This document shows positions 11,101 to 22,035 of a stretch of DNA of 64,000 nucleotides, piece by piece. A program made the translations under genes and the position numbers. The notes below the pieces were generated by a model, which ran no database searches, had not been told where the DNA came from, and was given only the letters and a program-made list of their open reading frames with translations. This stretch comes from Corynespora cassiicola (taxonomy: Eukaryota; Ascomycota; Dothideomycetes; Pleosporales; Corynesporascaceae), in contig JAEUWY010000008.1 of NCBI GenBank assembly GCA_022059125.1, positions 62,001 to 126,000 on the forward strand, read 5' to 3'. The number at the start of each line of letters is the position of its first letter. Position 1 is the stretch's first letter.

Positions 11101-14100
11101 ATGCGTCTCTTCAGCTTTCTTGTTAGCCTTTGGGCTGTTTTGGTCAGCGTTCTGGCCACGGATAATGGCCTTCAGAAGATGGTGGAGTGGGACAATGGCA
11201 GCATTCTAGTCAATGGCGAGCGCGTCATCATCATGAGTGGCGAATTTCACTATGCCCGTCTTCCCGTCCCCGAGTTGTGGTTGGATGTCTTCCAGAAATT
11301 CAAGGCGAATGGCATGAACGCCGTCAGCATCTACTTCTTCTGGTCCTACCATTCTGCCTCCCAAGGCCAATACGACTTTACAACCCCAGCAAGGGACCTC
11401 CAGCGGCTATTTGACGCGGCCAAAGAGGCCGGCCTGTATGTCATTGCTCGACCAGGCCCTTGTGAGTCTCCCCATGTCAATTGCGACCGCCAACAATCAA
11501 CATCACAACATGTCCCGTGGTACGATCGCTGGAAATGTGCTAACTCTCTGAAGACTGCAATGCAGAGACAAACGGCGGAGGTTTTGCATTGTGGACGAGC
11601 GGGAATGGGGTTGGAGGAAGGTACCGAACGAGCGACGAAACCTACCGCAAAGCTTGGTCCGAGTGGATCAAAGAGGTGGGCACCATCATCGCCGAGAACC
11701 AAATTACAAACGGCGGTCCCGTCATCCTTGCACAGGTTGAGAATGAGCTCCAGCAGACGCGCTATGATCCGAACGATACTCTGGTTCTGTACATGGAGCA
11801 GCTGAAGACTGCTTTCCGGGATGCTGGCATAATTGTACCTCTTTCTCACAACGAAAAGGGCTTCAGATCTAAGAGTTGGTCGACTGATTATAACAATGTG
11901 GGTGGAGCTGTCAATATCTATGGGCTTGACAGCTACCCTGGCGGCATGTCATGCACGAACCTCGATACCGGCTTCAACCTGCCTCGGACCTATCATCAAT
12001 GGTTCCAAGAAGTGTCGTTCACCCAGCCTGAATATCTCCCAGAGTTTGAGGGTGGATGGTTCCAGCCTTGGGCAGGCTTCTTCTACGACCAGTGCTTGGC
12101 CGAGCAGAGTCCCGAATTTGCCGATGTCTTTTACAAGGGCATGGTTGGTCAAAGGGTCACGCTACTCAACCTGTACATGGCATTTGGCGGAACGAATTGG
12201 GGTCACAGCGCGGCGCCCGTGGTGAGTATTCCCTTTGATTGAGCTTTGGCTGAGCTCATCATCTTTAGGTCTACACGAGTTATGACTATGACGCTCCCCT
12301 GCGTGAGACGCGCGAAGTCCGCGACAAGTTCAAGCAATACAAGCTTCTCTCGCTTTTTACTCGAGTCAGCCAAGGCCTCCACAATACCGTCATGGAGAGC
12401 AACGGGACTCAGAACGCCGTCAACAATCCCGCAATCTGGACCTGGGTCCTCAAGAATCGAGACACGGACGGGCGCTTCTATCTTGCAGAAAATAACAACA
12501 CACGATCAAGGGCGGTCACTGACTTTGCAGCAACGGTAGAGACATCTGTTGGCCCAGTGACAATTTCTACCCTACAGCTTGGCGGTCGACAAAGCAGGTG
12601 GATTGTGACGGATTATCCTGTTGGAAACCACACACTGCTTTATTCTTCTGCCGAGGTTCTCACCTACGGCACGTTTGACCGTCCAGTTCTGGTATTTTAT
12701 GTTCGCGAAGGACAAACAGGAGAGTTTGCTTTCAAGACCTCCGAGAACGTCACTTTCCAGACTCATGGCGCTCTTTCGAATCTTAAGCAGAATCCTGCCA
12801 ACGGAACATCCAGTTACTCGGCGTTCACGTATGAGCAGTCCAAGGGCGCAACTATTGTGGAGTTCTCGAATGGTGTCCTGGCCTACTTGTTGGACATTCC
12901 ATCAGCGTGGACATTTTTTGCTCCTCCGACAACTTCAGACCCCAACGTCACTCCGGACAGCCATCTGTTTGTCCTAGGTCCTTATCTCGTACGATCAGCT
13001 AGCATATCGGATGGTACTGTTTCTATCATCGGCGACAACGCCAGAGCCACGAACATTGAGGTTTATGCTGCATCAGCAAGTAAATTGAGCTGGAACGGGA
13101 AGGAGCTTGAGACTGAAAAGACATCCTACGGATCTCTCATCGCTCAGATTCCAGGAGCAGAGGAGCGTGAGATTTCCTTGCCCGAGCTCGGAAACTTCAG
13201 AGCTGCGGACTCTTCGCCGGAAATTGACCCTTCGTATGACGACAAGAATTGGATTGTTGCCAATAACACATCCACACTCAGCCCAGTAAAACCCCTCACG
13301 TTCCCGGTTCTATTCAGCAGCGAGTACAAATTCTACACAGGTGCAAAGATTTATCGTGGTCGCTTCTCCGGCACTTCTGCCTCCGCTCTCAACCTGACCG
13401 TGCAAGGTGGTCGCGCCGCTGGATGGAGTGCTTGGCTTAATGGCCAGCTCATCGGATTCCATGGTGGAAATGCTACTGAAAGCTCTACTACTAGCATCGT
13501 TTCTTTCAAGAACGTTACCCTGAACGAGCAAGAGAATGTCATCACTGTTGTAACAGACTACAATGGTCACGACCAGACCAGTACCGGGCCTTCTGGGGCG
13601 CAGAATCCCAGAGGAATCCTCGGTGCTCAACTCTTAAGCCAGAATAACACCAAGCTTTCCTTTACCAAGTGGAAGATCCAGGGCAATGCCGGTGGCGAGA
13701 ATAACATCGATCCAGTCCGCGGGCCCATGAATGAGGGTGGCTTGTACGGCGAAAGGCTAGGCTGGCACCTGCCAGGCTTCAACACGGATGACTGGGAGGC
13801 TGCAAGCCCGGTCACTGACGGGGTCCAAGGAGCAGGCATCAAGTGGTTTAGCACCACTTTCGATCTCGATATAGACGAAGATTTGGATGTTCCCATTGGT
13901 TTCGAGCTCGGTGCTCCACAAGGCACCATCTCTCGCGTGCTCATTTTTGTCAACGGGTGAGTTCAAAATAAAAACAGTGTAATTCAAACATGTAAGCTAA
14001 CTCTCCTACAGATACCAGTACGGAAAGTTCAACCCTCATCTTGGACCCCAGACCCGCTTCCCGGTCCCACCCGGCATCCTTAACATGCGCGGCTCAAACT

Positions 14101-14258
14101 CCCTGTCTATCGTTATTTGGGCACAGACAGAGCAGGGCGCCAAACTAGACACACTCAAGTTGATAGAATACGCTAGGTACCAGAGCGGGTTCAAATGGGG
14201 CGCAATTGATGGGAAGGTATTGCAGCCCGGGTGGGAGGATCGTAGCCAGTTCGCTTGA
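11101..14258 (+). CDS. Secreted beta-galactosidase, glycoside hydrolase family 35
   Basis: 987 residues in four exons (11101-11461, 11554-12221, 12269-13956, 14012-14258); introns of 92, 47 and 55 bp join in phase. The ATG at 11101 opens a signal peptide (MRLFSFLVSLWAVLVSVLA). The TIM-barrel domain has GEFHYARLP, RPGPYCNAE across intron 1, the general acid Glu185 in AQVENE and the nucleophile Glu286 in PEFEGG, then GGTNWG. Beta-rich domains follow, ending in the galactose-binding-like jelly rolls usual for long fungal GH35 enzymes. Many N-x-S/T sites suggest heavy glycosylation. The enzyme releases terminal beta-linked galactose from pectic side chains, galactans or lactose. Length matches the fungal family (about 1000 residues). 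It looks intact and active. Confidence 0.95.
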
Positions 14259-15793
14259 AGGGTTGTCAACAGCTAGGAATCCAGCCAAATTCCATAGAAT
14301 ATCAAGGCTACTCAAAGCCCTGCCAGTATGGTCATGTTTAGAAACACTTGTGGTTGCCTCTATTGCACTAGGGAGACACGGCCAAAACTCAACAACAATT
14401 GCCAATAATCCCTTCACCCTCTACCTTGCGTTGGAACATTCCACGCAGAGCCCTTCCACTCCCTCCTGTCGTTTCACCTAGACTTCACCACCGCCAAAGC
14501 TACCTCTAAGGGGACATTTGCCACTATTTATACCCGCTCTGTCCCCTCTCTCTCTCTTTCTCTTCTTGATCACCCTACTACCCGATTATGAGCTTACCTT
14601 TAGAGATCACACAGGAGGACTAGACTGCAGTGCCCGCTTTACGACGCTAGCCCTCCACCGGCCGACCCTTCCTCTATCGGTCGCTCTCGAGTGAACCTCT
14701 ACCCTCCACCGTATACCTCTCCGGCCGGCGTCCCGCTGCCATAGTAGCAGTGAATCCGACCGACCGCTCATGCCCTGTTGTCATTGTAGTAGCAAACGCC
14801 AGCCCACCCGAGGGCCTATACCCAGACTACTGCCGCACCCTCTAGTCTAGTCCAAAGTCTTGGCTATTGCCTTGAGCACCCAGTTCCCAGTGCCATCGGA
14901 TCCTTTCCATCTACGGGCCGGCGCGCTGCGATCTTAGCTTGACAGGGAACAGTTGTCCCAATCTCTGAGGGGACGCCGGCAGCCTGTGGCTTCGCGGGTA
15001 CACGCAAACGTGCACGTCGCGCCACTCGTGACAAGCTGAGGCTCCCTGGGAGGTAACCACATTCAGCCAGACAGCTCTTTCGCTAGCTAGCTGACACCGG
15101 GCAACCTGTCCCGTTGGCGATGAATGTGTCACAACCTCGTGCGTTACCTCGTTTGTTCTCGATGCCTTTTGCAAAGGTGCGGTTCCGCTCGTCGAGCACG
15201 CACTTCGTCGCGTCTGAAAGGGAACAGTGTTCTGACCGTGTATGCTTAGTAGAGAATAGCCAACAGATGGATCAGTGGCATTCACGTGTCTCACTTACTT
15301 TACATATTCAGAGCATGGGGCGTCCTATTGCGGACTTCATTCGTGTAATTCAATCTATAGCGTGTTTCCCACCTCGAGATGAGGGTACAAGGAAATCAAG
15401 GCCATGGTACTTATTCACGGGAGTCTTGGTAGTTTGAGATAGTGAACGGATAAGACAGGGGACTAGTCGAGTTTGAAAAGCACCAGTAGACACAAAACTA
15501 AAGACTTTCAAAAGTAACCCGGAGACACGGGACACGCATGCGACTCCTACATAATGACACAAGACACTATAGAACAGACCATTTTAGTAGTCTAGGTATC
15601 GGATCAAGTATGAAGGACACGTATGTACAGCATTTTCTTATTTTAAGATCTCAGTCTGGCCTTTACTCAGCACAGGACCATCAAGTTCGTCGCATCGAAG
15701 CGAATTGGCGGATATATTTGCAAAAGAAATGCTAATTTTGTAAATTAGGCAGTCCACAGCATTGACCTTGGTCTCCGATTTTCACCATCGTCT
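14259..15793. other. Intergenic region without a supported gene
   Basis: About 1.5 kb between the 3' ends of the GH35 and DUF924 genes, so two promoters are not needed here. There is a CT-rich stretch at 14540-14580 and a GC-rich patch at 14640-15100. The open frames are short, overlap on both strands and show no known motif. Confidence 0.5.
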
Positions 15794-16657
15794 TCATTCC
15801 TCTTGCGATACTCCAAAGGTGGCGCCACCTCCCGCAAGAAACGCCTTCTCCTCCTCGGTGCTTTCTCTACCCAACGCGCTGTTTCTATGTGGGTACCGTC
15901 CAAACTTTTCCAAGATCTCGCGGTGTTCCTTCTCAAAGTTGATCACCTGCGTCAAAAGCCCCTTGTTCACACTAGAGCCCTGTGTCGACTCTGCCTCATT
16001 CATGAAGGTGCCCACTATATCATCAAGGAGGTTATGTACTTGGAGGTCCTCGGAGTGCATCAGAGGCATATAGAACCACTGTCGGTATATGACATCGTTC
16101 CTCCACTGCGTGTGCAGATCGGGACGCGCGACGGGCGAGCTGGGCGAAGATAGCAGGGAGGTCGCCAAAGACTGCGCAATCTTGTCGTAGTGGCCGTATA
16201 CCTTGGCCAGTCCCTCGTTTGTCCGGAAGATATTGCGCGTCATCTGATCGAGGAGGAGCAGGAGGCTCAACGCGGCGTTTGCCGCTTCTGCTTCACCGTT
16301 CTCTGGGCTCCGCTGTGCCAAATTACGGATCTCCTGGATGAAGGGTTCGGCGGTCGCATCTGGGAATGTCTCTGGCCCAATTGAATCCAAGGCGTGCGCG
16401 AAGTTGTCGCGGCAAACGCCATCGAAGACGCGTCTTTGCTCGGGGGAACCAAGGAACCACCGCGTCAGCAGATCAAAATTGACCTCTGACGCCTTCGGAT
16501 CATAGCCCTCAAACCACACATTATGGATGTTCTTGTAAAGCGTCGGGTTGAATATGTTCTTGTCGAGCGTGAAGGAAGACATGGCGCGCTGTGTGTAGTA
16601 GAATCGATGGGATGGGATACGCGGTATGGCGACTCGGCGCACTATGCGGGTGAACAT
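15794..16657 (-). CDS. DUF924 family protein
   Basis: 287 residues, single exon. The ATG at 16657 (MFTRIVRR) is preferred over an in-frame GTG at 16675. The first 25 residues are Arg-rich and lack acids up to the RFYYTQ stretch, which could be a mitochondrial presequence; this is inference. The rest matches DUF924: IHNVWFEG, RWFLGSPEQRRVFD, LLLLDQMTRNIFR, QWFYMPLMHSEDLQ and a late HREILEKFGRYPHRN motif. These are the hallmark blocks of this bacterial and fungal family, an all-helical TPR-like fold. Its biochemical role is unknown. Length fits the family; no damage seen. Confidence 0.9.
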   Translation of the reverse strand: MFTRIVRRVAIPRIPSHRFYYTQRAMSSFTLDKNIFNPTLYKNIHNVWFEGYDPKASEVNFDLLTRWFLGSPEQRRVFDGVCRDNFAHALDSIGPETFPDATAEPFIQEIRNLAQRSPENGEAEAANAALSLLLLLDQMTRNIFRTNEGLAKVYGHYDKIAQSLATSLLSSPSSPVARPDLHTQWRNDVIYRQWFYMPLMHSEDLQVHNLLDDIVGTFMNEAESTQGSSVNKGLLTQVINFEKEHREILEKFGRYPHRNSALGRESTEEEKAFLAGGGATFGVSQEE

Positions 16658-17176
16658 CAGGGTAACAGGCCTCACATCAAGGAGGTAGAAAGAGTTTTAT
16701 CTCAGCATTGGCAAGGGCGAAGTCGATGCTCGCCAACATTCTGCTCCGGGGCCGATGACGATGCGGTACAGGAGCTTGGACGCTCCGGCCCTGCGCGAGG
16801 CCGAAATGCCGCTTCAGCGATGTGGCTTAGTCATCACTCACGAGACCTTACATATCTCACCTACTGCTTTACGTGATGCAATCTGGGCAAGCTTCGGCTG
16901 AATTGTTTTGAGTACGTCTTCTGGATTTCATAAGAGAAAATTCATCTCATATCGGAGATAAAGACCTGTTCGTGTGGCAGCAAGTGACTTGACATAACAT
17001 CCCGTTTGCAATATCATCCAGTACAAGCTCATGAAATTGGCCGATATGTATTGAAAATCAGATATATTGTACAAAAAATTATGAAAATAGAAACTGCTTG
17101 GTGGTTAAAGAAGACTGAGCAGTATTAGGATCGTCGACGAGAATGATCATCGGAAAGGTCTGGAGTATGTGCGAGA
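16658..17176. other. Intergenic region between DUF924 and STAND-like gene A
   Basis: Holds the promoter of the DUF924 gene (minus strand) and the 3' flank of the next minus-strand gene. AT content rises after 16900. No gene seen. Confidence 0.5.
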
Positions 17177-18867
17177 TCAGGAATGTTTGATGGATCTGTG
17201 TAGCCAATGTGATTTGGAAATTCGCCCCGGTAAGGGATGGGGACCAGCGCACTGATGGGCTCTATGGAGCTGTTTGGGCCGGCGAGATCGTTTGGATCCA
17301 CTGCATTGAAGTGATATGGATTTGGTAGGATTTCCCAAGTTGCCGGGACCAGGAAAACAAATGGCATTAGGAAGGTGACTATGAGTGGGGAAGCACAAGG
17401 CATTGACTGATTCCAATGGAGGAGCGGCATAGGTTGAATAAAGCCAATTGTTGTGGTTGGAGATTTTATCGAGAGTGAGATTATGACTTAAACCAAATAA
17501 ATTGCTATTATATAGGTCTTGGTTGAAAAGGGGAGTATGGATCCCCGGCTCATTGTATACTCCGGGCGTGTCCATCCAGCGGCTTTCCATCTGGTTGCTG
17601 TGCTCAAATGAGCGCTTCAAATCATCATCTTCAAACCAAGGAATCTCGACAGTATGGTTGAATGACTGGATAGACATCGGTAGAGGCAATTTCCCTGGCG
17701 AAAAGAGTATTTTGAAGTAATGACTAGGATATTGGGACTGGCTTCCTGAATGTTCGGAAGGACTTCCTAAGTGGCGGAGGTGACTAATCAGATCGTCTTT
17801 TTCCTCCCTTTTCGATGCATTGTAGCTCTCTAGTCCATGAACGGTGATATAGATGGTTTGACGACTTGGAAGATGGGCGCTAATGCAGGAAAAGAGTATT
17901 TGAAGGTGTGCAAATGTGTAAGGATAAACCAATAACACCGAAGGGAAGCGTATGTAAGGTTCCACAAATTTAAGTAGCTGGTATAATAAGCTTCTCATGT
18001 GATAATGTTCTCCGAGTACTGTATGGTCCTGGTTATTGGGATGGGACAAATGAATTGCCAGCCTATTTTGGACTAGGGACAGAGATTGGGCAAGTGTCGA
18101 AGAGAAAAATGCGCAAGCGCGTTTGCTCGTGTCATTTATGTGCTTTGGACATATACCTAGTGTATCAGACTTGCCGGCGAGCCGCCATTTCTGGAAGCGG
18201 CTATTCTCATATAAGAACGTAAAGATGAAATTGATTCCATCGCGATCTTCTTTTTTGAATTGTGTCGCTGCGATGTGAGAATCTTTGATCGACTCGCTCT
18301 CTATTTTGAGAAAATTGATTAATGTTCTTATACTAACGTCTTGCGTTTCTGCAAGGGTTGTTGAAGGTGGTAAAATGAGTGGCCATTCTGCATTTGGCGA
18401 ACTCTGGGTCTGGTGTTCGTACGTCATCGCCGTATCCGCAGTATCTGTGTAAAAGAAATTAGAATTTGTGTTTGCTCTATTGCAATATGGGACATTATGT
18501 CTCTGTGTGACCTAGAAATAGCTCATTCATCGCATATTTAGTTTGGACTAACAGTTCAAGTGTCCACCATTGCCACGTTCCTGCCCTAACCGACTGCTTT
18601 GACTATCTACTCCGTCGTGTATCTTCTGTGTAAGTATAATATACAATTATCAATTTGCACTTGACTTACCTTATGGATACATTCATTTTCCTTACCAGGT
18701 GTGGGCAAGAACTCGTCCAAGTTTGCGTTCCCAAAATTTTGCTGTATTTGTGGAATTTGGTAAACAATTATATCGCTTGGAATATCGCTTGAAATATCGC
18801 CTTGAGACTGTATATGGGAACCACGTGGTGCACTCGAAGCTACAGTACTGCATCTGCCGCTCTCCAT
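17177..18867 (-). CDS. STAND/NACHT-like core protein A, P-loop not recognisable
   Basis: Model of 512 residues in three exons (18867-18670, 18625-18553, 18444-17177). Intron 1 (44 bp) has a perfect GTAAGT donor and ACACAG acceptor; intron 2 (108 bp) has TTCTAATTTC before the acceptor. Both keep the frame, so the upstream pieces belong to this gene. After a disordered N-terminus (1-150) comes a region laid out like a fungal NACHT core: a helical start around RFQKWRLAG, then HMRSLLYQLL, a beta strand QTIYITVHGLES where Walker B should be, and YFKILFSP where sensor 1 should be. At the P-loop place the sequence reads GICPKHINDTSK, not GxxGxGKS. The assignment is distant and from pattern only. The tail after residue 440 may be spliced, since another frame ending at 17125 looks more natural. 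Confidence 0.5.
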
Positions 18868-19426
18868 GTTCGATAAGATGATGGAGTGGTGCTTTTGGAG
18901 AGGCTATCGACTGGGCTTTAGTTTCGTTTCGGGTGAAAAGGCTCCTTGATTTGAATTTCAAACCTTTGATATGTAATGTCACGAAGAAAGGATGGCGGGT
19001 GATAAGAACAAACGATGGGGGCGGAGAATATCTATATAGAAGAGTTCGTTAGACGTTTACGTGTGACTATATCAAGTCTGACACATCCTCCATTGCCTCA
19101 AAGGCAAATGGGGAACCTATGAGCAGTACAGTTTCGAGTCAGCGCGCCTTGTGCTATTAACAAAATAAGCTATATACACCTTTTCTCCTTCATCAGGTCA
19201 CACCTTTTTTGCTAGTACTAGATTGCGGTAACTTACAGGCGGGCTTAAAATCTTTATAATAGCTTAGTGGATAACAAAAGCGTAACTTTGCAATAATTTT
19301 AAGTTACATTATATTTTTACAGAATTTTGATTTAAAAGTACTAGATAGTAATATATGAATCGATTCAAAGCTAATATAATAGATAATAGCTATAAAACAT
19401 TACAAGCTAAGCTTCTCCAACTAAAA
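18868..19426. other. AT-rich intergenic region, possibly RIP-altered
   Basis: From about 19200 the DNA is strongly TA-rich (for example AATATAATAGATAATAG), unlike the flanking genes. This is the look of DNA degraded by repeat-induced point mutation, though no parent element can be recognised. The first part is the likely promoter of STAND-like gene A. Confidence 0.45.
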
Positions 19427-20302
19427 CTAAGATGTCGATACTAATTCCAGTAGAATAGGCTTTAGATACATTAATTTTAAATCCATCGGGCCCATATTTT
19501 GATTAGAATTAGTATTAGGACCAGAAAGCTTAGGGACTGGAGTGATAACTTCCTGGTGTGAAACCTTATGCACAAAACATGTGGGGCAAACATTATGAAA
19601 GTTTGTTGGTATCAGCCCAGTCAGCATTATCTTGGCCTGACTACTGCCCACCTCTCTCAAAAACTCCAAGAACTTGGAGATTTCAGCCGGCTTGATATCA
19701 GAACCCTCGTAGTTTAGACAGTCTTGGAAATCGTGGAGAAAGATATAAGGCCTTTTATTCTTGGGCAGGAGACCCAGTGCATCTTTAATGGCTCCAGTGA
19801 TGAGCTCAAAACTGTAATGGAAAGTTGCATTCGATGTGGCGAGATCCAGGCCAGTTCTCTCTACTGGGTCCAGCTGGTTTAAAATCTGATAGAAGAGTGT
19901 TCGAAGAAGTATGTGCGGCTTGTTGCTTCTGAAACCATGGTACTGCTCACAGAGCCGAATAGATAGTACCGTATCCGTGTATATCGCCATGCTCTCATGC
20001 AAAAGAATGGTGAAGTCCATGAAGTGTGTAGTGTCTTGATTGTCGTTCTCTGGTACTAGAGCGACAATACCAGCTTCTTTGGATCTTGCCCAATCCCGAA
20101 GTCCTTCTTGATCAAAAAAGACTTTCAAAATTCCGCTGGAATTCTTGAGAGCTTGATCAATTGCTGTAAACAGTCGTTTGGGAGGGAGCGAATAGTAATT
20201 TAGACCTGCGTATCGGACTTTGGACGATCCATTGGTACCTCCAGATCCTTGGTTGCCGGTTCTAGGTTGGATTGCGAGGTTATTGCTGCTAGTAGTGTCC
20301 AT
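19427..20302 (-). CDS. STAND/NACHT-like core protein B, P-loop not recognisable
   Basis: 291 residues from the ATG at 20302 (MDTTSSNN); the frame runs open upstream to 20491 but only from a TTG. It can be aligned by eye with protein A. A GILKVFFDQEGLRDWAR segment precedes GIVALVPENDNQDTT in the P-loop place. PHILLRTLFYQILNQLDP matches HMRSLLYQLLKF. RPYIFLHDFQDC stands where Walker B would be, with D-x-x-D instead of DE. QAKIMLTGLIPTN resembles the usual KI-SSRP sensor strand. No N- or C-terminal repeat domain follows, so the protein is a bare core. Both copies lie on the same strand, 560 bp apart, and probably arose by old duplication. Function unknown; it could modulate full-length STAND proteins, but this is only inference. 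Confidence 0.45.
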   Translation of the reverse strand: MDTTSSNNLAIQPRTGNQGSGGTNGSSKVRYAGLNYYSLPPKRLFTAIDQALKNSSGILKVFFDQEGLRDWARSKEAGIVALVPENDNQDTTHFMDFTILLHESMAIYTDTVLSIRLCEQYHGFRSNKPHILLRTLFYQILNQLDPVERTGLDLATSNATFHYSFELITGAIKDALGLLPKNKRPYIFLHDFQDCLNYEGSDIKPAEISKFLEFLREVGSSQAKIMLTGLIPTNFHNVCPTCFVHKVSHQEVITPVPKLSGPNTNSNQNMGPMDLKLMYLKPILLELVSTS

Positions 20303-21451
20303 TTGGCTAGTGTATTTGGTATAGTGGAGTGGTTGGTGACGGCTCTGTGGTGGTTGTTGAGATTTGCAAACGGCTGAGGGATATCCGAGGCTGATGATAT
20401 TTATTGTGGAAGAATTGAGGTTGTAGTGATATATATACTCTATGAATTTTGAGTTTGTGAGTGTGGGTTGTCGAAAAAGTGTAGAAGGCAATGAGCAGTC
20501 CTTTTATACCGAACCATGCCTCTTCCAACAGTCATACCTTGGCGTGGCCAAGATTAAGACTCGGAATCTATTCCTCGGTCTTCGCCGTCTGTATCGCAAT
20601 CTCGATGCTTTGATCATCGGTATAACCGTCCGCACATAAAGTCACACTTGTTTGTGTCGAATAGACTCGTGAGTCAGCAACTCTTCCACGTTGTCGGTAT
20701 CGCAACATTGTCTACCTTCAGCTTCTCGATGGTAATTAGACTGGCGTGATCAAATTATGAGACTTGATCATCATCTATCAACTTTTAAGGAGCTGCCTCT
20801 TTGTGCGCCGCCTACGAGCTTCACCCAACTCGACTACCTAGGTACACAAGCAGATGCGAATATGAAGGTCCCGAAGCTATGGTGCCGCACATGCATGCGT
20901 TAGGGCCCTGATCTCCAAATAGCGCTTGCCAAGCGCATGTGCATGTGCGAACTTGTGGGGCGAGGCAAGGCCAGGGGGAGTTTTGGCAGGTGTGACGCTA
21001 TGTGGCGGCACGCACGCAGCCTCAAGAGCCCTGAGAGCCCCGGAGAATATAATCATGGACTTTTGGCATGCTGAAAAGTTAAATCCATCGATTACTGGTG
21101 ATGAATAGAGAGATGTCATTGACCGCAGCATGAATTGTAGGCAACATCTACACGCACCGTGCACATATAGATGGGCAAAAAAATTATGTATTGAGCCACA
21201 TTTCATGAAGCATTAAAAAGAAGGCATATATATGCCCGTTCCTTTCTTCCAAATTATCCAATCCATCAAGCCCAAAAAATACCAAAACCGTGCATTCCGT
21301 AGAAATACAGTGACCCAAACAAACGCCGTCATCAAAGGTGGAGTCATGGCATCCGCACAACCCAGATTCATCCCCAAGCTTCATCTTTCTCTTCCAGAGA
21401 CCCAGGAGTCAGCGGCCATCGACAAACTATCCCGCATTCTGAGCACTCTCT
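20303..21451. other. Intergenic region without a supported gene
   Basis: Upstream of STAND-like gene B and downstream of the CYSTM-like gene. Frames of 60-110 codons occur on both strands with no domain. The part from 21200 is probably 3' UTR of the CYSTM-like gene. Confidence 0.5.
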
Positions 21452-22035
21452 CTAACAGCAATCCTCGGCGCACTCGCAGCATTCGAGACAGCACTCGCAT
21501 CCCTCCTCGCACACGAAACAACAACACAGGGTCGCCAGACTGGAGAATTTGTTAGCAAAAGCAGTCGTGCAGGGTGAGAGGGGGGGAAGAGACTCACCAG
21601 GCAGCCAAACATCCCCTATCCTTCTTCTGCTTGGGTGGGGGAGCCTGCTGATAGCCGCCCTGGGGTGGGCCGTAGTACATTTGCTGCTGCGGGGGCGCGT
21701 ACTGGCCGCCGCCGCCGTAGCCCTGTGGCTGTGGAGGGCCGTAGCTGTCGAGTACAAGTCAGCGATGCTCATTCTTTCAAACAGATGACGTTGCGAGTTG
21801 GGGATGGAAGTGGGGTCTGTGCGCTCGGCGCGGAGGGTGATTCAAGACCCAGGTTGTGATTCGGGACTGGGCCAGAGCCGAATACTCATCGCCGAGCGGC
21901 TTCCCAAGTGCCATGTCGGAATTGCGCGCGTCGTGGTGAAGCTCAGGAATGTGGCGCAAACAGCGCAGAGGGAAGGACATACCTCTGGGGAGGATATTGG
22001 GGCGGGCCTTGCTGGTAATACTGGTTCGCCGACAT
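21452..22035 (-). CDS. Cysteine-rich CYSTM-like small protein
   Basis: 95 residues in three exons (22035-21983, 21744-21598, 21539-21452), introns 238 and 58 bp, all in phase. The start MSANQYYQQGPPQYPP opens a Gln/Pro/Gly/Tyr-rich tail with GYGGGGQY and MYYGPPQGGY. After PPPKQKKDRG comes a C-terminal segment of 33 residues containing 14 cysteines (GCLAACLATLCCCFVCEEG and onward to EDCC at the end). This is the layout of CYSTM proteins: a soluble tail plus a cysteine-rich membrane-embedded module, tail-anchored and often palmitoylated, linked in plants and fungi to stress and metal tolerance. The two exon joins fall inside the low-complexity tail and within the Cys module, so no single open frame shows the gene. 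Confidence 0.8.

Noticed and set aside
11462..11553. Frame continuing through the first GH35 intron (to 11805)
   Set aside because: GTGAGT donor, TGCTAAC branch and AAG acceptor restore RPGPYCNAE exactly; the read-through frame loses GH35 similarity at once.
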